DNA of 64,000 nucleotides from an uncultured Blautia sp. (GCA_958367245.1 CATXEA010000001.1:124001-188000); one strand, 5' to 3'; shown: positions 34,927 to 43,673, numbered from the stretch's first letter. Notes: generated by a model from the letters alone, not told the origin. Numbers and translations: made by a program.

Positions 34927-36138
34927 TTATATGCAGCTTTCAATTGATACATCACGGAAAAAATAATCCAGAATTTCATGGAAGGTATATCCTTCTTTTG
35001 CCATTTCATTGGCAGCATTCTGGCTCATTCCGACTCCGTGTCCATAACCGCCGCCATTCAGAAGGACTTTTTCCCCGGGAAGTATTTCCATGGAAAAGTA
35101 TGAGCTGGGAAGAAGTGCTCCTCCGGCGGTTACCGTACCGTCCTTTCCGGTAACAGAACATCCCTTTGGGGATAAAAATTCACGGATTGCATACTCTCCT
35201 TCCACATTAAATGAAATTGTATCCATCATTACCTGAAGTTCCAATGAAGCCCCGCTCTGCGCTTTGCGTATAATTTCCAGAGAACAAAGAGTTTCTTTTT
35301 TTCCTGTTTTTTCCTGTGCTCTTTTCTGAATGGTTTCCCACGGAATCTCAGTTTCCCACTTGCTCCATGAGAGATTGCTGTCAAAAGGACAATCCACGCT
35401 TTTGAGATAGGGGGAGGCTGTCTTGGCACCCCAGATTTCATCTGTACTGGTTGCTCCTGAAGATGTGGAAAAATAGTAAGCTTCTACAGGTTCGCCCTCA
35501 TGGCAGAGTATCTGTCCTTTTGTTTCTCTGACAGCAAGACTGGAGGTTTCCTGAACCTCAATGTTTCCATATACCTGATAATTTACACTGTCATCCACAT
35601 CTGCGCCGCAGATTCCAATTCCCTTTCCTGACATGTGTTTCCAGGCGTAAGTTCTTGCACAGACTGCCTGTGCCTTGAGCGCTTCTTTTTCATACGACGG
35701 AGGCATTTCGCTGGGAACAACCGATTCCAGATAAATTTCCAGAGGAACTTCGTTGACCACATAAAGACCGTCGTCTTTTTTATGAATCTCCAGAGTTCCC
35801 GGATACACGGGAGTTCCGCATTGCCGCTCTATGGATGTGACCGTGGTTTTGATGCCCTCTCCCCCAATCCGGATAATATTGCTTTCTTTGAAATCAGGGC
35901 TGTCTGCAGTATAAGAAAATTCTTTCTGTCCGCAGATACCGGAAACTTTTTGGTGAGCATATGATTCATACCCTGTTGTCATAAGCAGAACGCGAATCCC
36001 GGGCTGTGTCTCTTTGTTCAGGGAAACAGCAACGGGAGATGGTTTTGGGGAAGCTGCCTCTTCCTGTTGTCTCATTATTTGAATCTGCATGGACTTGTCC
36101 AAGAGCAGCCCCCATACCAAAATCCATAAGAGCAGCAT
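34927..36138 (-). CDS. SpoIID/LytB domain protein
   Basis: From the ATG at 36138, with GGAAAA seven bases upstream, the product has 403 residues. The first 15 residues are a membrane anchor (MLLLWILVWGLLL). The SpoIID domain (about 135-400) has EVPLEIYLESVVPSEMPPSY, then LKAQAVCARTYAWKH, and the terminal GYGHGVGMSQNAANEMA. The family includes SpoIID, a lytic transglycosylase of forespore engulfment, and LytB-like cell-wall proteins. Upstream in-frame starts at 36171 and 36210 would place the start inside or before a strong terminator hairpin, so they are unlikely. The gene may be a SpoIID paralogue rather than spoIID itself. Confidence 0.9.
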   Translation of the reverse strand: MLLLWILVWGLLLDKSMQIQIMRQQEEAASPKPSPVAVSLNKETQPGIRVLLMTTGYESYAHQKVSGICGQKEFSYTADSPDFKESNIIRIGGEGIKTTVTSIERQCGTPVYPGTLEIHKKDDGLYVVNEVPLEIYLESVVPSEMPPSYEKEALKAQAVCARTYAWKHMSGKGIGICGADVDDSVNYQVYGNIEVQETSSLAVRETKGQILCHEGEPVEAYYFSTSSGATSTDEIWGAKTASPYLKSVDCPFDSNLSWSKWETEIPWETIQKRAQEKTGKKETLCSLEIIRKAQSGASLELQVMMDTISFNVEGEYAIREFLSPKGCSVTGKDGTVTAGGALLPSSYFSMEILPGEKVLLNGGGYGHGVGMSQNAANEMAKEGYTFHEILDYFFRDVSIESCI

Positions 36139-36150
36139 ATTTTTTCCATT

Positions 36151-36197
36151 AAAAAAACTGACTTTTCTCATATTAGAAATTATATGAGAAAAGTCAG
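36151..36197 (-). terminator. Perfect 16-bp terminator after galM
   Basis: On the minus strand CTGACTTTTCTCATAT (36182-36197) pairs with 36158-36173 around an 8-base loop and is followed by seven T. It ends galM, yet lies only 13 bases before the likely SpoIID-like start codon. Confidence 0.85.
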
Positions 36198-36240
36198 AGT
36201 AAAATGTCACATCAAAACAGAAAAATATCCTGAGTATTCG

Positions 36241-37302
36241 TCAGTCTTTTATGTAAAAACGATATGCTGTTACAGAATCATACTGTTCTCCCTCTTCCAG
36301 AACAGGTGAATGGAAATTCTCCACATTTACGGCATTTGGTTCAACCTGAGTTTCGAGGCAGAATCCGTCGCGCTTGTCGTATACATGACCGTTTTTGCCT
36401 TTTTCCTGCTCAACGAAGTTTCCTGCATAGAGCTGTACACATGGACAGTCAGATGAAACGTCCATTGCGATGCCTGTCTCTTCGCAGTAAGCAGAAGCAA
36501 TCAGTCGTCTGTTTCCTTTGGCATAATTGTCGGTTACATAATTGTGGTCATATCCTCCTGTGAAAGCAAGCTGCTGGAAGTCTGCGTTGATTTCTGCGCC
36601 AATTTTTTTCGGTTTATTGAAATCCATAGGAGTATCTGCAACAGGGGCATACTCGCCTGTAGGAATGGAGTGGCTGTCTGTTACAGGAGTATAATATTCT
36701 GCATTGATTGTCAGATACTGATCAAGGATTGTTCCGCTTCCTTCTCCTGCCAGATTAAAGTAGGAATGATTTGTCATATTTGCTACAGTAGGTTCGTCAC
36801 AAATACCCTGATAGTGGATAATCAGTTCGTTTTCTTCAGTAAATTCATATTTTACGGAAACATCAAATTCTCCCGGAAATCCATTTTCGCCGTCAGGACT
36901 GATTCTTGTGAAAACAATGCGGTTTTTATCTTCTTTGATTTCTGCCACATCCCAAATTTTCTTTTCGAAGCCGTCAGGCCCGCTGTGAAGGTTATTATCA
37001 TTCTCATTCTGCGCAAGCTGAACCTCTTTTCCATAGACAGAGAATTTCGCGCCTTCGATACGATTTCCGTTTCTTCCGATCACTGCGCCGAAAAAGCAGC
37101 CGTTTACCTCGTAGGATGCGAGATCATCGTAGCCAAGGACTACATCTGTCAGTTTGCCGTCTTTATCCGGAACGCATAATTTTACAAGGATTGCTCCGTA
37201 TTCCAGAACCTCCGCATAGGCGCCGGACTTATTTTCCAGATGAAAGATTCTTACATTTTCTCCTGTTGATAAAACACCAAATTTTCTTTCTGTAACACTC
37301 AT
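36241..37302 (-). CDS. galM: Aldose 1-epimerase (galactose mutarotase)
   Basis: The product has 353 residues from the ATG at 37302 with GGAGGG upstream. A further upstream in-frame ATG at 37362 lies inside another gene's terminator and is rejected. The motifs FFGAVIGRNGNRI, then TNHSYFNLAGEGSG, and the catalytic Glu in FCLETQ are typical. It interconverts alpha and beta hexoses in the cytoplasm, feeding the Leloir pathway. It stands alone, between the 6S-like RNA and a terminator. Confidence 0.95.
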   Translation of the reverse strand: MSVTERKFGVLSTGENVRIFHLENKSGAYAEVLEYGAILVKLCVPDKDGKLTDVVLGYDDLASYEVNGCFFGAVIGRNGNRIEGAKFSVYGKEVQLAQNENDNNLHSGPDGFEKKIWDVAEIKEDKNRIVFTRISPDGENGFPGEFDVSVKYEFTEENELIIHYQGICDEPTVANMTNHSYFNLAGEGSGTILDQYLTINAEYYTPVTDSHSIPTGEYAPVADTPMDFNKPKKIGAEINADFQQLAFTGGYDHNYVTDNYAKGNRRLIASAYCEETGIAMDVSSDCPCVQLYAGNFVEQEKGKNGHVYDKRDGFCLETQVEPNAVNVENFHSPVLEEGEQYDSVTAYRFYIKD

Positions 37303-37339
37303 GATAAAACCCTCCGTAAAATTCTTATGTTTGTTCAGA

Positions 37340-37571
37340 AAAAGAAAAGAGCCTTTAAACAAAGGCCCTGTATTTCTATTGTTGTCCCGAAATGCCGTTC
37401 CCTTCCCATTGACGCCTAGCCGCAGCTAGGTGGGTGTCCTCAACAGATTTTCTGTCTTCCACTGCAAAAGGAGGCCTGACATCCGATCTGCGATTTTGGA
37501 TTCCCGTTGAAGTCGATGTAGGTTCAAAAAAAGAAGGGGCCTCGTACATTTCAGGATATCTCTCTTAAGTT
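37340..37571 (-). ncRNA. ssrS: 6S-like RNA candidate
   Basis: A consensus promoter and an intrinsic terminator (GCCTTT, loop, AAAGGC at 37351-37366, then a T-rich run) bound a roughly 230-base untranslated unit. The ends pair: GAGGCCC near the 5' end with GGGCCTTTG near the terminator. A small hairpin CCTAGC-TGCG-GCTAGG lies in the 3' half after ACACCCA, recalling the bubble-proximal hairpin of 6S RNA. Free-standing, with no ORF and its own signals, it fits 6S best; the name is from resemblance only. Confidence 0.6.
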
Positions 37572-37577
37572 GTTTTT

Positions 37578-37606
37578 ATTATACTCTAGTATATGTTGTT
37601 TTTCAA
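37578..37606 (-). promoter_or_regulatory. Promoter of the 6S-like RNA
   Basis: On the minus strand, TTGAAA (37601-37606) and TATAAT (37578-37583) are exactly 17 bases apart. Confidence 0.75.
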
Positions 37607-37648
37607 CATAAAATGTGATTTTTAATTAAAAATTTTATGTGAAATTTT

Positions 37649-39142
37649 TTACGCATGGATACCTAAGAGCTCTTTTACAGTTTCCGGCATCTCCGGAGCG
37701 TTCACAACACGGTCGTGAAGAACGGGCGCTGTGCGGATTTCTTCTACTGCTTTCGGGATTTTTACCCCGGAAAGGTTTGCCAGCGCATCTGCAAGAGCAA
37801 AATCATCAAGAGCTGATTTTTCACCTGTCAGGGCTTCCATAACACATCTTGTAAATTTATATGGGCTTGCGGTGGAGGCGATGACAGCCGGAGTCCTGTC
37901 ATTTGTATCCTTTATATATTTTTTATATACGCCTGCTGCAACGGCTGTATGTGAGTCGATGACATAACTGCTGTCCTTAAAAACAGAACTGATAGTCTGA
38001 GCCGTTTCCTCTTCGCTGCAGTAATTGCCGTAGAAGTCTTTAAGCTGCGCTTTCATTTCATCTGTAATAGTATATTCTCCGCCTGTGCTCAAGGACTGCA
38101 TAAATTCAGCGCATTTGGCAGCATTTTCTCCGGCAATGCGGTAAATCAGACGCTCGAGATTGCTGGATATCAGGATATCCATAGACGGGGAAGTGGTAAG
38201 AATAAACTCACGTTTCCTGTCATAAGTGCCTGTACGGAAGAAATCATAGAGAACACGATTCTCATTAGAGGCACAGATCAGTTTCTTATATGGAATACCC
38301 ATCTGTTTCGCGTAATAGCAGGCGAGGATATTTCCGAAGTTCCCTGTAGGGACAACTGCATTAATCTCATCTCCCGCCTGAATTGCCCCTTGGCGTACCA
38401 GGGCAGCGTAAGCATATACATAATATACAATCTGCGGTACAAGACGTCCGATATTGATAGAATTGGCAGAAGAAAACTGATATCCTGCGCGGTCAAGCTC
38501 TTCTGCAAGCTGCTTATCATTAAACATTTTTTTCACTGCAGTCTGGGCGTCGTCAAAATTTCCTGTGATTCCCACAACATAGGTATTGTTACCCTTTTGT
38601 GTGACCATCTGTTTTTCCTGAATGGGGCTTACTCCGTGTTTAGGGTAAAATACGATGATTTTTGTTCCGGGTACGTCAGCAAATCCTGCAAGTGCGGCTT
38701 TACCTGTATCACCGGAAGTTGCAGTGAGGATTACAATCTCATTTTTTACCTGATTCTTCTTTGCCGCTGTTGTCATCAGATGAGGAAGAATAGATAACGC
38801 CATATCCTTAAACGCAATGGTTGCTCCATGATAGAGCTCCAGGAAATATGCGCCGTCTGCCTGATGAAGAGGCGCAATTTCTTTTGTGTCAAATTTATCA
38901 TCATAGGCATTGTTTATGCAGCTTTTCAGCTCGTCTTCCGTAAAATCTGTAAGGAAGCGCTTCATAACTTCATAAGCGGTTTCCTGGTAATTCATTTTTG
39001 CCAGCTCTTCTACAGATACATCCAGCTTCGGAATACTGGTAGGCACAAATAAACCGCCGTCTTCGGAAAGCCCTTTCAAAATAGCCATGGAAGCGGTTAC
39101 GGTCTCTTTTTTTCCTCTGGTGCTTTTGTATAATACCTGCAT
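37649..39142 (-). CDS. thrC: Threonine synthase
   Basis: The product has 497 residues, the size of the longer (type 2-like) threonine synthases. The PLP lysine is in GATIAFKDMAL (near residue 111), and the phosphate-binding loop is in VPTGNFGNILACYYAK. It converts O-phosphohomoserine to threonine in the cytoplasm. It stands alone; no hom or thrB neighbour is in the window and no T-box was found in the 200-base upstream gap. That gap holds only the terminator of the upstream SleB-type gene and an AT-rich TATAAT near 39235. Confidence 0.96.
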   Translation of the reverse strand: MQVLYKSTRGKKETVTASMAILKGLSEDGGLFVPTSIPKLDVSVEELAKMNYQETAYEVMKRFLTDFTEDELKSCINNAYDDKFDTKEIAPLHQADGAYFLELYHGATIAFKDMALSILPHLMTTAAKKNQVKNEIVILTATSGDTGKAALAGFADVPGTKIIVFYPKHGVSPIQEKQMVTQKGNNTYVVGITGNFDDAQTAVKKMFNDKQLAEELDRAGYQFSSANSINIGRLVPQIVYYVYAYAALVRQGAIQAGDEINAVVPTGNFGNILACYYAKQMGIPYKKLICASNENRVLYDFFRTGTYDRKREFILTTSPSMDILISSNLERLIYRIAGENAAKCAEFMQSLSTGGEYTITDEMKAQLKDFYGNYCSEEETAQTISSVFKDSSYVIDSHTAVAAGVYKKYIKDTNDRTPAVIASTASPYKFTRCVMEALTGEKSALDDFALADALANLSGVKIPKAVEEIRTAPVLHDRVVNAPEMPETVKELLGIHA

Positions 39143-39292
39143 TGTAATTCCTGCCTTTCTGTTTTGGTGATTTGTAGTAATTATAAAATATCGTGACTGT
39201 AAAGATGCAGAACAGTTGCGATACGTGAATTGTACGTATTATAGCATATACTTTAACAAAATACCATCCTAAATTGTATTTAAATAATTCTC

Positions 39293-39332
39293 AAAAAAAG
39301 AAGAGTATGCAGTCATTTTGCCACATACTCTT
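39293..39332 (-). terminator. Terminator of the SleB-type hydrolase gene
   Basis: AAGAGTATG and its complement (39301-39309 with 39324-39332) form a stem followed on the minus strand by a run of T. Confidence 0.75.
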
Positions 39333-39342
39333 TCGCCGTTTT

Positions 39343-40239
39343 TCAGTTTATGTCATTTTTTACCATTTGGACTACGTTTTCTTCTCTGGCTGCTGCCTCT
39401 TTCTTTTCACTCTTTTCTTTTATATCATCCTCATCAGGATAAGTATAAAATTCATGTACCCCATGCTTAAACAATTTCTTTAAATCTTTTTCAAACCAGC
39501 TTACATTGTGCTCTTCTGCTGCTGATTTCTGGATGAAGAATAAAGCGCCCTGAGAATAGTCGGTTCCCTCCAGAGCCAGCTTTACGGCTTCTTTCGTCTT
39601 ATCGCTTACAGTTACCTCACTGATCGTCCCGTCATAGGTAGGGGAAAACTGAGGAACTCCATTGGAATAATCCCAGACAACTTCTGTTACTGTATCGGGG
39701 AATTCTTCGTTTTTGATACGGTTCATGATTACGTTGGCAATGAGCACTCTTCCTTTTACATCTTCTGTTCCTGCTTCTGCCTCCACAATACGCAAAAGTG
39801 TATCATAATCTGCATCTGACATAATCGTTGGTGTGGCAAGCGCAACGCTTTTTTCGTCAAATTCATTGACCCTGCTTTCCATAGAGGAGCTTATGTCAAA
39901 GTCTGTTACGCTGTCATCCACTTTTCGGACTCTCTGCCCAACCATGACTTCTTCGCAGGAGGTTCCGATACGGTTTATGGATTTTTCGGTGGATGCAGTA
40001 TCCCGTACCCCGGTTACAACACCTGCAATTCCTGTAGGAAGTGAGTCCTGCTCCTTATCTGATATGGATTCGGCAGCATAGACTTTACCATTCTCGCTGT
40101 TGTCCAATACCTTGGAACCTATTGCAATAATTACTGCTGCAAATGCACATACGGTAATCAGCATGAAGCTTCGAACGGCATCTCCCTGATGTGTTATTCT
40201 GTTTTTCCGGGAATCCTGTAATCCTTTTTCTACTTTCAT
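39343..40239 (-). CDS. SleB/CwlJ-type cell wall hydrolase, membrane anchored
   Basis: The product has 298 residues. One membrane helix lies at about 25-45 (SFMLITVCAFAAVIIAIG). A linker follows, then the Hydrolase_2 domain (about 150-265): RIVEAEAGTEDVKGRVLIAN with its catalytic-type Glu, and GVPQFSPTYDGTI. SleB/CwlJ enzymes hydrolyse cortex or vegetative peptidoglycan outside the membrane. The C-terminus is a Lys/Glu tail. It has its own consensus promoter and terminator. Confidence 0.92.
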   Translation of the reverse strand: MKVEKGLQDSRKNRITHQGDAVRSFMLITVCAFAAVIIAIGSKVLDNSENGKVYAAESISDKEQDSLPTGIAGVVTGVRDTASTEKSINRIGTSCEEVMVGQRVRKVDDSVTDFDISSSMESRVNEFDEKSVALATPTIMSDADYDTLLRIVEAEAGTEDVKGRVLIANVIMNRIKNEEFPDTVTEVVWDYSNGVPQFSPTYDGTISEVTVSDKTKEAVKLALEGTDYSQGALFFIQKSAAEEHNVSWFEKDLKKLFKHGVHEFYTYPDEDDIKEKSEKKEAAAREENVVQMVKNDIN

Positions 40240-40319
40240 ACTTTCTCATTCCTTGCGTTTCTATTATGCTTTTCTTTCATACGCTACATATCTGTAACAT
40301 TTTCGTAATGTATAAGCAA

Positions 40320-40348
40320 ATTATATTTAATACAGCGCCGTATGTCAA
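40320..40348 (-). promoter_or_regulatory. Promoter of the SleB-type gene
   Basis: On the minus strand, TTGACA (40343-40348) and TATAAT (40320-40325) are 17 bases apart, a perfect consensus pair. Confidence 0.75.
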
Positions 40349-40474
40349 GCCCTTTTTTATGACGAACTGTAGTGTTCTACCATTTTGCATAGAAATTACC
40401 CTTTATTTTTATGAAATTTTTAATACTTTGGGGCTGGTTTAATTAAAAAGTGGGGTTTATGCCCATATTCGGGT

Positions 40475-40566
40475 AAAAAAACGGACACGGCAGATATTTC
40501 ATTTTTTCGGAATATAATTAATATTTTATTAATTATTCCGGAATGATATCTTTCGTGTCCGTTTTA
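40475..40566. repeat. Long imperfect palindrome downstream of leuA
   Basis: AAAACGGACACG, AGATAT, CATT, CGGAATA and ATTAATA words pair in order with the other arm, with small bulges, giving a stem of roughly 40 bp. It is in the 430-base gap between leuA and the SleB-type gene and may be the leuA terminator or a small palindromic element. The remaining gap (40567-40672) shows nothing else. Confidence 0.65.
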
Positions 40567-40672
40567 TGTTCTCATGTCATATAAAAGTCTTGGATTTACA
40601 GCTTTGATTATAATTCTGTCTCTGCCGGCAGTCAAGAAAATTCATGTCTCAGGATTCGACAATAACGGTTTA

Positions 40673-42328
40673 TCAGCGGTTATTGATTGCAGCAATCAGA
40701 GCATCAATGGAAGCTGTGCTGATGTCGTGGTGTATTCCGGCGCCCCAGGACAGGGTTCCATCAGGTTTACGGATGCTTACATAGGCAATCGCTCTGGAAC
40801 TTGAACTTCTCTCCAGTGCATGTTCCTGATAGGTTTCAACTTCAAACTGCAGACCGTAGGTTTTCCGGAGCGCATTGCTGACTGCGTCCAGACCACCGTT
40901 TCCGACAGCTTCGATTTCTGTCGTTTTTCCGAGGAAGGAAGCTGATATATTTGCAAGGACTCCGTCGGCTGTTTTGCGGAAATGCACATCTTTTACGCTG
41001 TAAGGCTGCGTATTGTTTTCGAATGTCTTTTTAAACAGTTCGAAGATTTCATCCGGACGAAGCTCTTTGTGGCTGTGGTCGGATACGGCTTTGGCAGCAT
41101 ATCCCATTGCCTCGCGCATTTTTGCAGGAAGGTTGAGACCGAAATTGGTTTCCAGAATGTATCCCACTCCTCCTTTTCCAGACTGACTGTTAATGCGGAT
41201 GACGTCTGCATCGTAATTTCTGCCCACATCTGTAGGGTCGATAGGAAGGTATGGAACATTCCAGTGCTCCGGATCTTTTTCGTCTCTCCAGTGCATACCT
41301 TTGGCAATGGCATCCTGATGGGAACCGGAAAATGCTGCAAAAACAAGGGCTCCGCTATAAGGGCTTCTGTCATCCACTTTCATTCCCGTGCATTTTTCGT
41401 ATATCTCACAGATATGGGGCATGTTTGTAAAATCAAGTTTTGGGTCTACGCCCTGTGAATACATATTCATACCAAGAGTAACGATATCTACGTTACCGGT
41501 ACGCTCACCGTTTCCGAATAAAGTTCCCTCAATGCGGTCTGCACCGGCAAGAAGTCCCATTTCGGAATCGGCAACTCCGCAGCCTCTGTCATTGTGGGGA
41601 TGAAGGGAAACGATGACGTTTTCACGGTATTTCATATTTTCACACATGTATTCAATCTGACTTGCGTATACATGCGGCATGGAATGCTGAACAGTAACCG
41701 GAAGATTGATGATACATTTATTGTCCGGCGTCGGCTGCCATACGTCAAGGACTGCATTACATACTTCAAGCGCATATTCAGGTTCTGTTCCGGTAAAGCT
41801 TTCCGGACTGTATTCAAACTGAAAGTTTCCTTCAGTTTCTTTTGCAAGCTGTTTTAAAAGAGCGGCGCCTTCTACTGCAATTTTCAGGATTTCTTCTTTC
41901 GATTTACGGAATACCTGTTCTCTCTGTGCAACAGATGTGGAATTATATACGTGTACGATGGCTTTTGGAGCGCCTTTGACTGCTTCGAAGGTCTTTCGGA
42001 TAATATGTTCTCTTGCCTGTGTCAGTACCTGAATGGTTACGTCTTCAGGAATCAGATTCTGTTCAATTAATGTACGCAGGAATACATATTCTGTCTCAGA
42101 AGCAGCAGGAAAACCGACTTCGATTTCCTTAAAACCGATTTCTACCAGAAGCTTGAAAAATTCTACTTTCTGTTCAAGACTCATGGGAATAACAAGCGCC
42201 TGATTGCCGTCGCGAAGGTCTACGGAACACCATATCGGAGCTTTGTCTACATAATCTTTTTCTGCCCATTTCATGCATTTTACGGGCGGCATATAGTATT
42301 GTTTCTGATATTTGGCTGCATTCATCAT
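40673..42328 (-). CDS. leuA: 2-isopropylmalate synthase
   Basis: From the ATG at 42328, with GGAGG ten bases upstream, the product has 551 residues, matching the longer LeuA class. The upstream in-frame extension belongs to the T-box terminator region. DLRDGNQALVIPM binds the metal and substrate, SLHPHNDRGCG carries the HxH metal ligands, and a C-terminal leucine-sensing LeuA dimer domain spans about 430-545. It condenses acetyl-CoA with 2-oxoisovalerate in leucine synthesis. It is controlled by a leucine T-box. No other leu genes are adjacent. Confidence 0.96.
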   Translation of the reverse strand: MMNAAKYQKQYYMPPVKCMKWAEKDYVDKAPIWCSVDLRDGNQALVIPMSLEQKVEFFKLLVEIGFKEIEVGFPAASETEYVFLRTLIEQNLIPEDVTIQVLTQAREHIIRKTFEAVKGAPKAIVHVYNSTSVAQREQVFRKSKEEILKIAVEGAALLKQLAKETEGNFQFEYSPESFTGTEPEYALEVCNAVLDVWQPTPDNKCIINLPVTVQHSMPHVYASQIEYMCENMKYRENVIVSLHPHNDRGCGVADSEMGLLAGADRIEGTLFGNGERTGNVDIVTLGMNMYSQGVDPKLDFTNMPHICEIYEKCTGMKVDDRSPYSGALVFAAFSGSHQDAIAKGMHWRDEKDPEHWNVPYLPIDPTDVGRNYDADVIRINSQSGKGGVGYILETNFGLNLPAKMREAMGYAAKAVSDHSHKELRPDEIFELFKKTFENNTQPYSVKDVHFRKTADGVLANISASFLGKTTEIEAVGNGGLDAVSNALRKTYGLQFEVETYQEHALERSSSSRAIAYVSIRKPDGTLSWGAGIHHDISTASIDALIAAINNR

Positions 42329-42405
42329 TATATTGTTTCCTCCTGTTTTCAAAATAAGAACTAATCGAAGCGTTCTTGCTATATAGCAAACAAAGTTTCC
42401 TATAT

Positions 42406-42695
42406 AAAAAAATCTTCCGCTCTGCAATTATATGCAAGAGACGAAAGACTATTATGCCCTACGCGGTACCACTCTTTTTTATGAATCTGTAATTCATACA
42501 CTTATGGGATACGGTTATATCCCTTCCGGGTAACGGCGGACTCCGTCTGCGCCTACTCTCTTATGGATTTCAGGCAGATGCTCCAAGGTGAGTTCGACAG
42601 GTACTTTCCGCTGCTTCTCACCAACCAGCAGTTCTCTGTGGGATTGTTTCCTGTGTACTATTCCTTATCATGGCATTTCTCTTATATTTTTGTAC
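42406..42695 (-). promoter_or_regulatory. T-box leader of leuA (leucine, CUC specifier)
   Basis: The antiterminator core GTGGTACCGCGT is at 42461-42472. The terminator (TCTTTCG with CGGAAGA) and seven T run follow at 42406-42450. In the stem I part, GAACTCACC carries CTC, a leucine codon, in the position expected for the specifier. Confidence 0.92.
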
Positions 42696-42701
42696 TTTAA
42701 C

Positions 42702-42730
42702 AGATTAACACGTTATTGCCTGTTTGTCAA
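42702..42730 (-). promoter_or_regulatory. leuA T-box promoter
   Basis: On the minus strand, TTGACA (42725-42730) and TAATCT (42702-42707) are 17 bases apart. Confidence 0.7.
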
Positions 42731-42764
42731 TTGATTTGTGAAATTGTAAGAAAAAAAGGTTACA

Positions 42765-42970
42765 AATAATAAAGAGAGAGTCCTTAGACTCTCTCTGAAA
42801 ATTCTTTTGTGTCTTATAAATCTTTTGTACTGTGTTGAGATTCCCTTTTGAATAAACAGTGGTTTGATATTACAAACAGAGGATTCTTTTGTAGAATTCT
42901 TTTGTAAGAATCTTTTGTATCTGAACATATCTGCTGGTGTGTTTCGTATTCTTTTGTACTTTTCCTCTGT
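42765..42970 (-). ncRNA. Putative small RNA with six ACAAAAGA motifs
   Basis: A promoter (42977-43005) and an intrinsic terminator (AGAGAGAGTC, loop CTTA, GACTCTCTCT at 42773-42796, then a T-rich run on the minus strand) bound about 200 bases. Six exact ACAAAAGA copies lie at 42803-42810, 42821-42828, 42885-42892, 42898-42905, 42911-42918 and 42950-42957. Overlapping short frames have no ribosome binding site. It lies just upstream of the leuA promoter as a separate unit. I do not recognise the family. Confidence 0.55.
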
Positions 42971-42976
42971 GGTTTT

Positions 42977-43005
42977 ATGTTAGCATATTGTGTTCCCTGT
43001 GGCAA
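42977..43005 (-). promoter_or_regulatory. Promoter of the putative small RNA
   Basis: On the minus strand, TTGCCA (43000-43005) and TAACAT (42977-42982) are 17 bases apart. Confidence 0.55.
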
Positions 43006-43227
43006 CCATTTTCTTTGATTTTTTGACATTTTCTATCGACTTTTTTCGACAATAATGACAATCGAGCAGGAGGGGAATCAACTAAACTTCCAGACCTCTC
43101 CGCTATCATTCTCATCTATTCTTAAGGTGCTATCTCTTTTTTCGTAAAACTGTCGTAAGTGCCATGTAAGATATCCATGACTTTTTTAGAATATCAATAT
43201 ACTTTTTTATACTTCTTGGAACTTTTA

Positions 43228-43256
43228 TTGACGCAATAAAAATGAAATGTTATATT
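43228..43256 (+). promoter_or_regulatory. Forward promoter upstream of the type I toxin
   Basis: TTGACG (43228-43233) and TATATT (43251-43256) have a 17-base spacer. It could give a toxin transcript with a leader of about 220 bases. The rest of 43006-43398 holds no supported gene. Confidence 0.45.
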
Positions 43257-43481
43257 ATGAGTCATAACAGGAAAAAAGTATTTATCTTTCTTCTGGTGTA
43301 AGGGAGTATTTTGGATTGTGGATCCGACTAAAAACATAACTTCTGAATTAATATAAACAAGTAATAAAAAACCGATTCTGCGCCAACAGGAGTCTCATCT
43401 TGATAATATAATATACTTACCCGGGGAGCTGGGGGACGTGCTCTCACCCATTCCGAGACCTTACGGAAGGCGGTGATTATT

Positions 43482-43565
43482 ATGAGTACATATGAAGAAT
43501 TAAGCTTAATCGTAAGCGTTGCTTTATTGATCGTAGCCATTCTGAATCTTACACATAAGAAATAG
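43482..43565 (+). CDS. Holin-like type I toxin peptide, 27 aa
   Basis: The product is MSTYEELSLIVSVALLIVAI plus LNLTHKK, 27 residues. A short polar start, one membrane helix and a basic THKK tail match the putative holin-like toxin family (Hol_Tox type) known in Firmicutes. Such peptides insert into the cytoplasmic membrane. GGAAGGCGGTG precedes the ATG at a suitable distance. A -10-like TATAAT lies at 43407-43412 and a second promoter at 43228-43256. An antisense RNA promoter faces the gene from downstream, completing a type I toxin-antitoxin layout. Confidence 0.85.
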   Translation: MSTYEELSLIVSVALLIVAILNLTHKK

Positions 43566-43574
43566 CCGTCCTGC

Positions 43575-43667
43575 TCTCTGGTAAAGGTTAGGACGACCAT
43601 TTCTTATGGTTGAAAATTAGCTTTCGCCGGGACGGGTGAAGTGCAGTCACCTTCCGGCTCCCTTGTT
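43575..43667 (-). ncRNA. Putative antisense RNA antitoxin
   Basis: A perfect promoter directs a minus-strand transcript from about 43667 towards the toxin gene. A hairpin (CGTCCT and AGGACG, 43567-43595) just after the toxin stop codon can serve as terminator for either strand. The transcript would overlap the 3' end of the toxin mRNA, as in TxpA/RatA-like systems. The 3' end is uncertain. Confidence 0.55.
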
Positions 43668-43673
43668 AAGTAT

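Noticed and set aside
42790..42960. ACAAAAGA copies as a CRISPR array
   Set aside because: The motif is only 8 bases and spacing is irregular (about 5 to 57 bases), with no cas genes nearby.
42713..43029. Two overlapping 71-codon frames on the minus strand
   Set aside because: They are rich in Lys, Ser and Phe, lack ribosome binding sites and run through the small RNA terminator; the noncoding RNA reading fits better.
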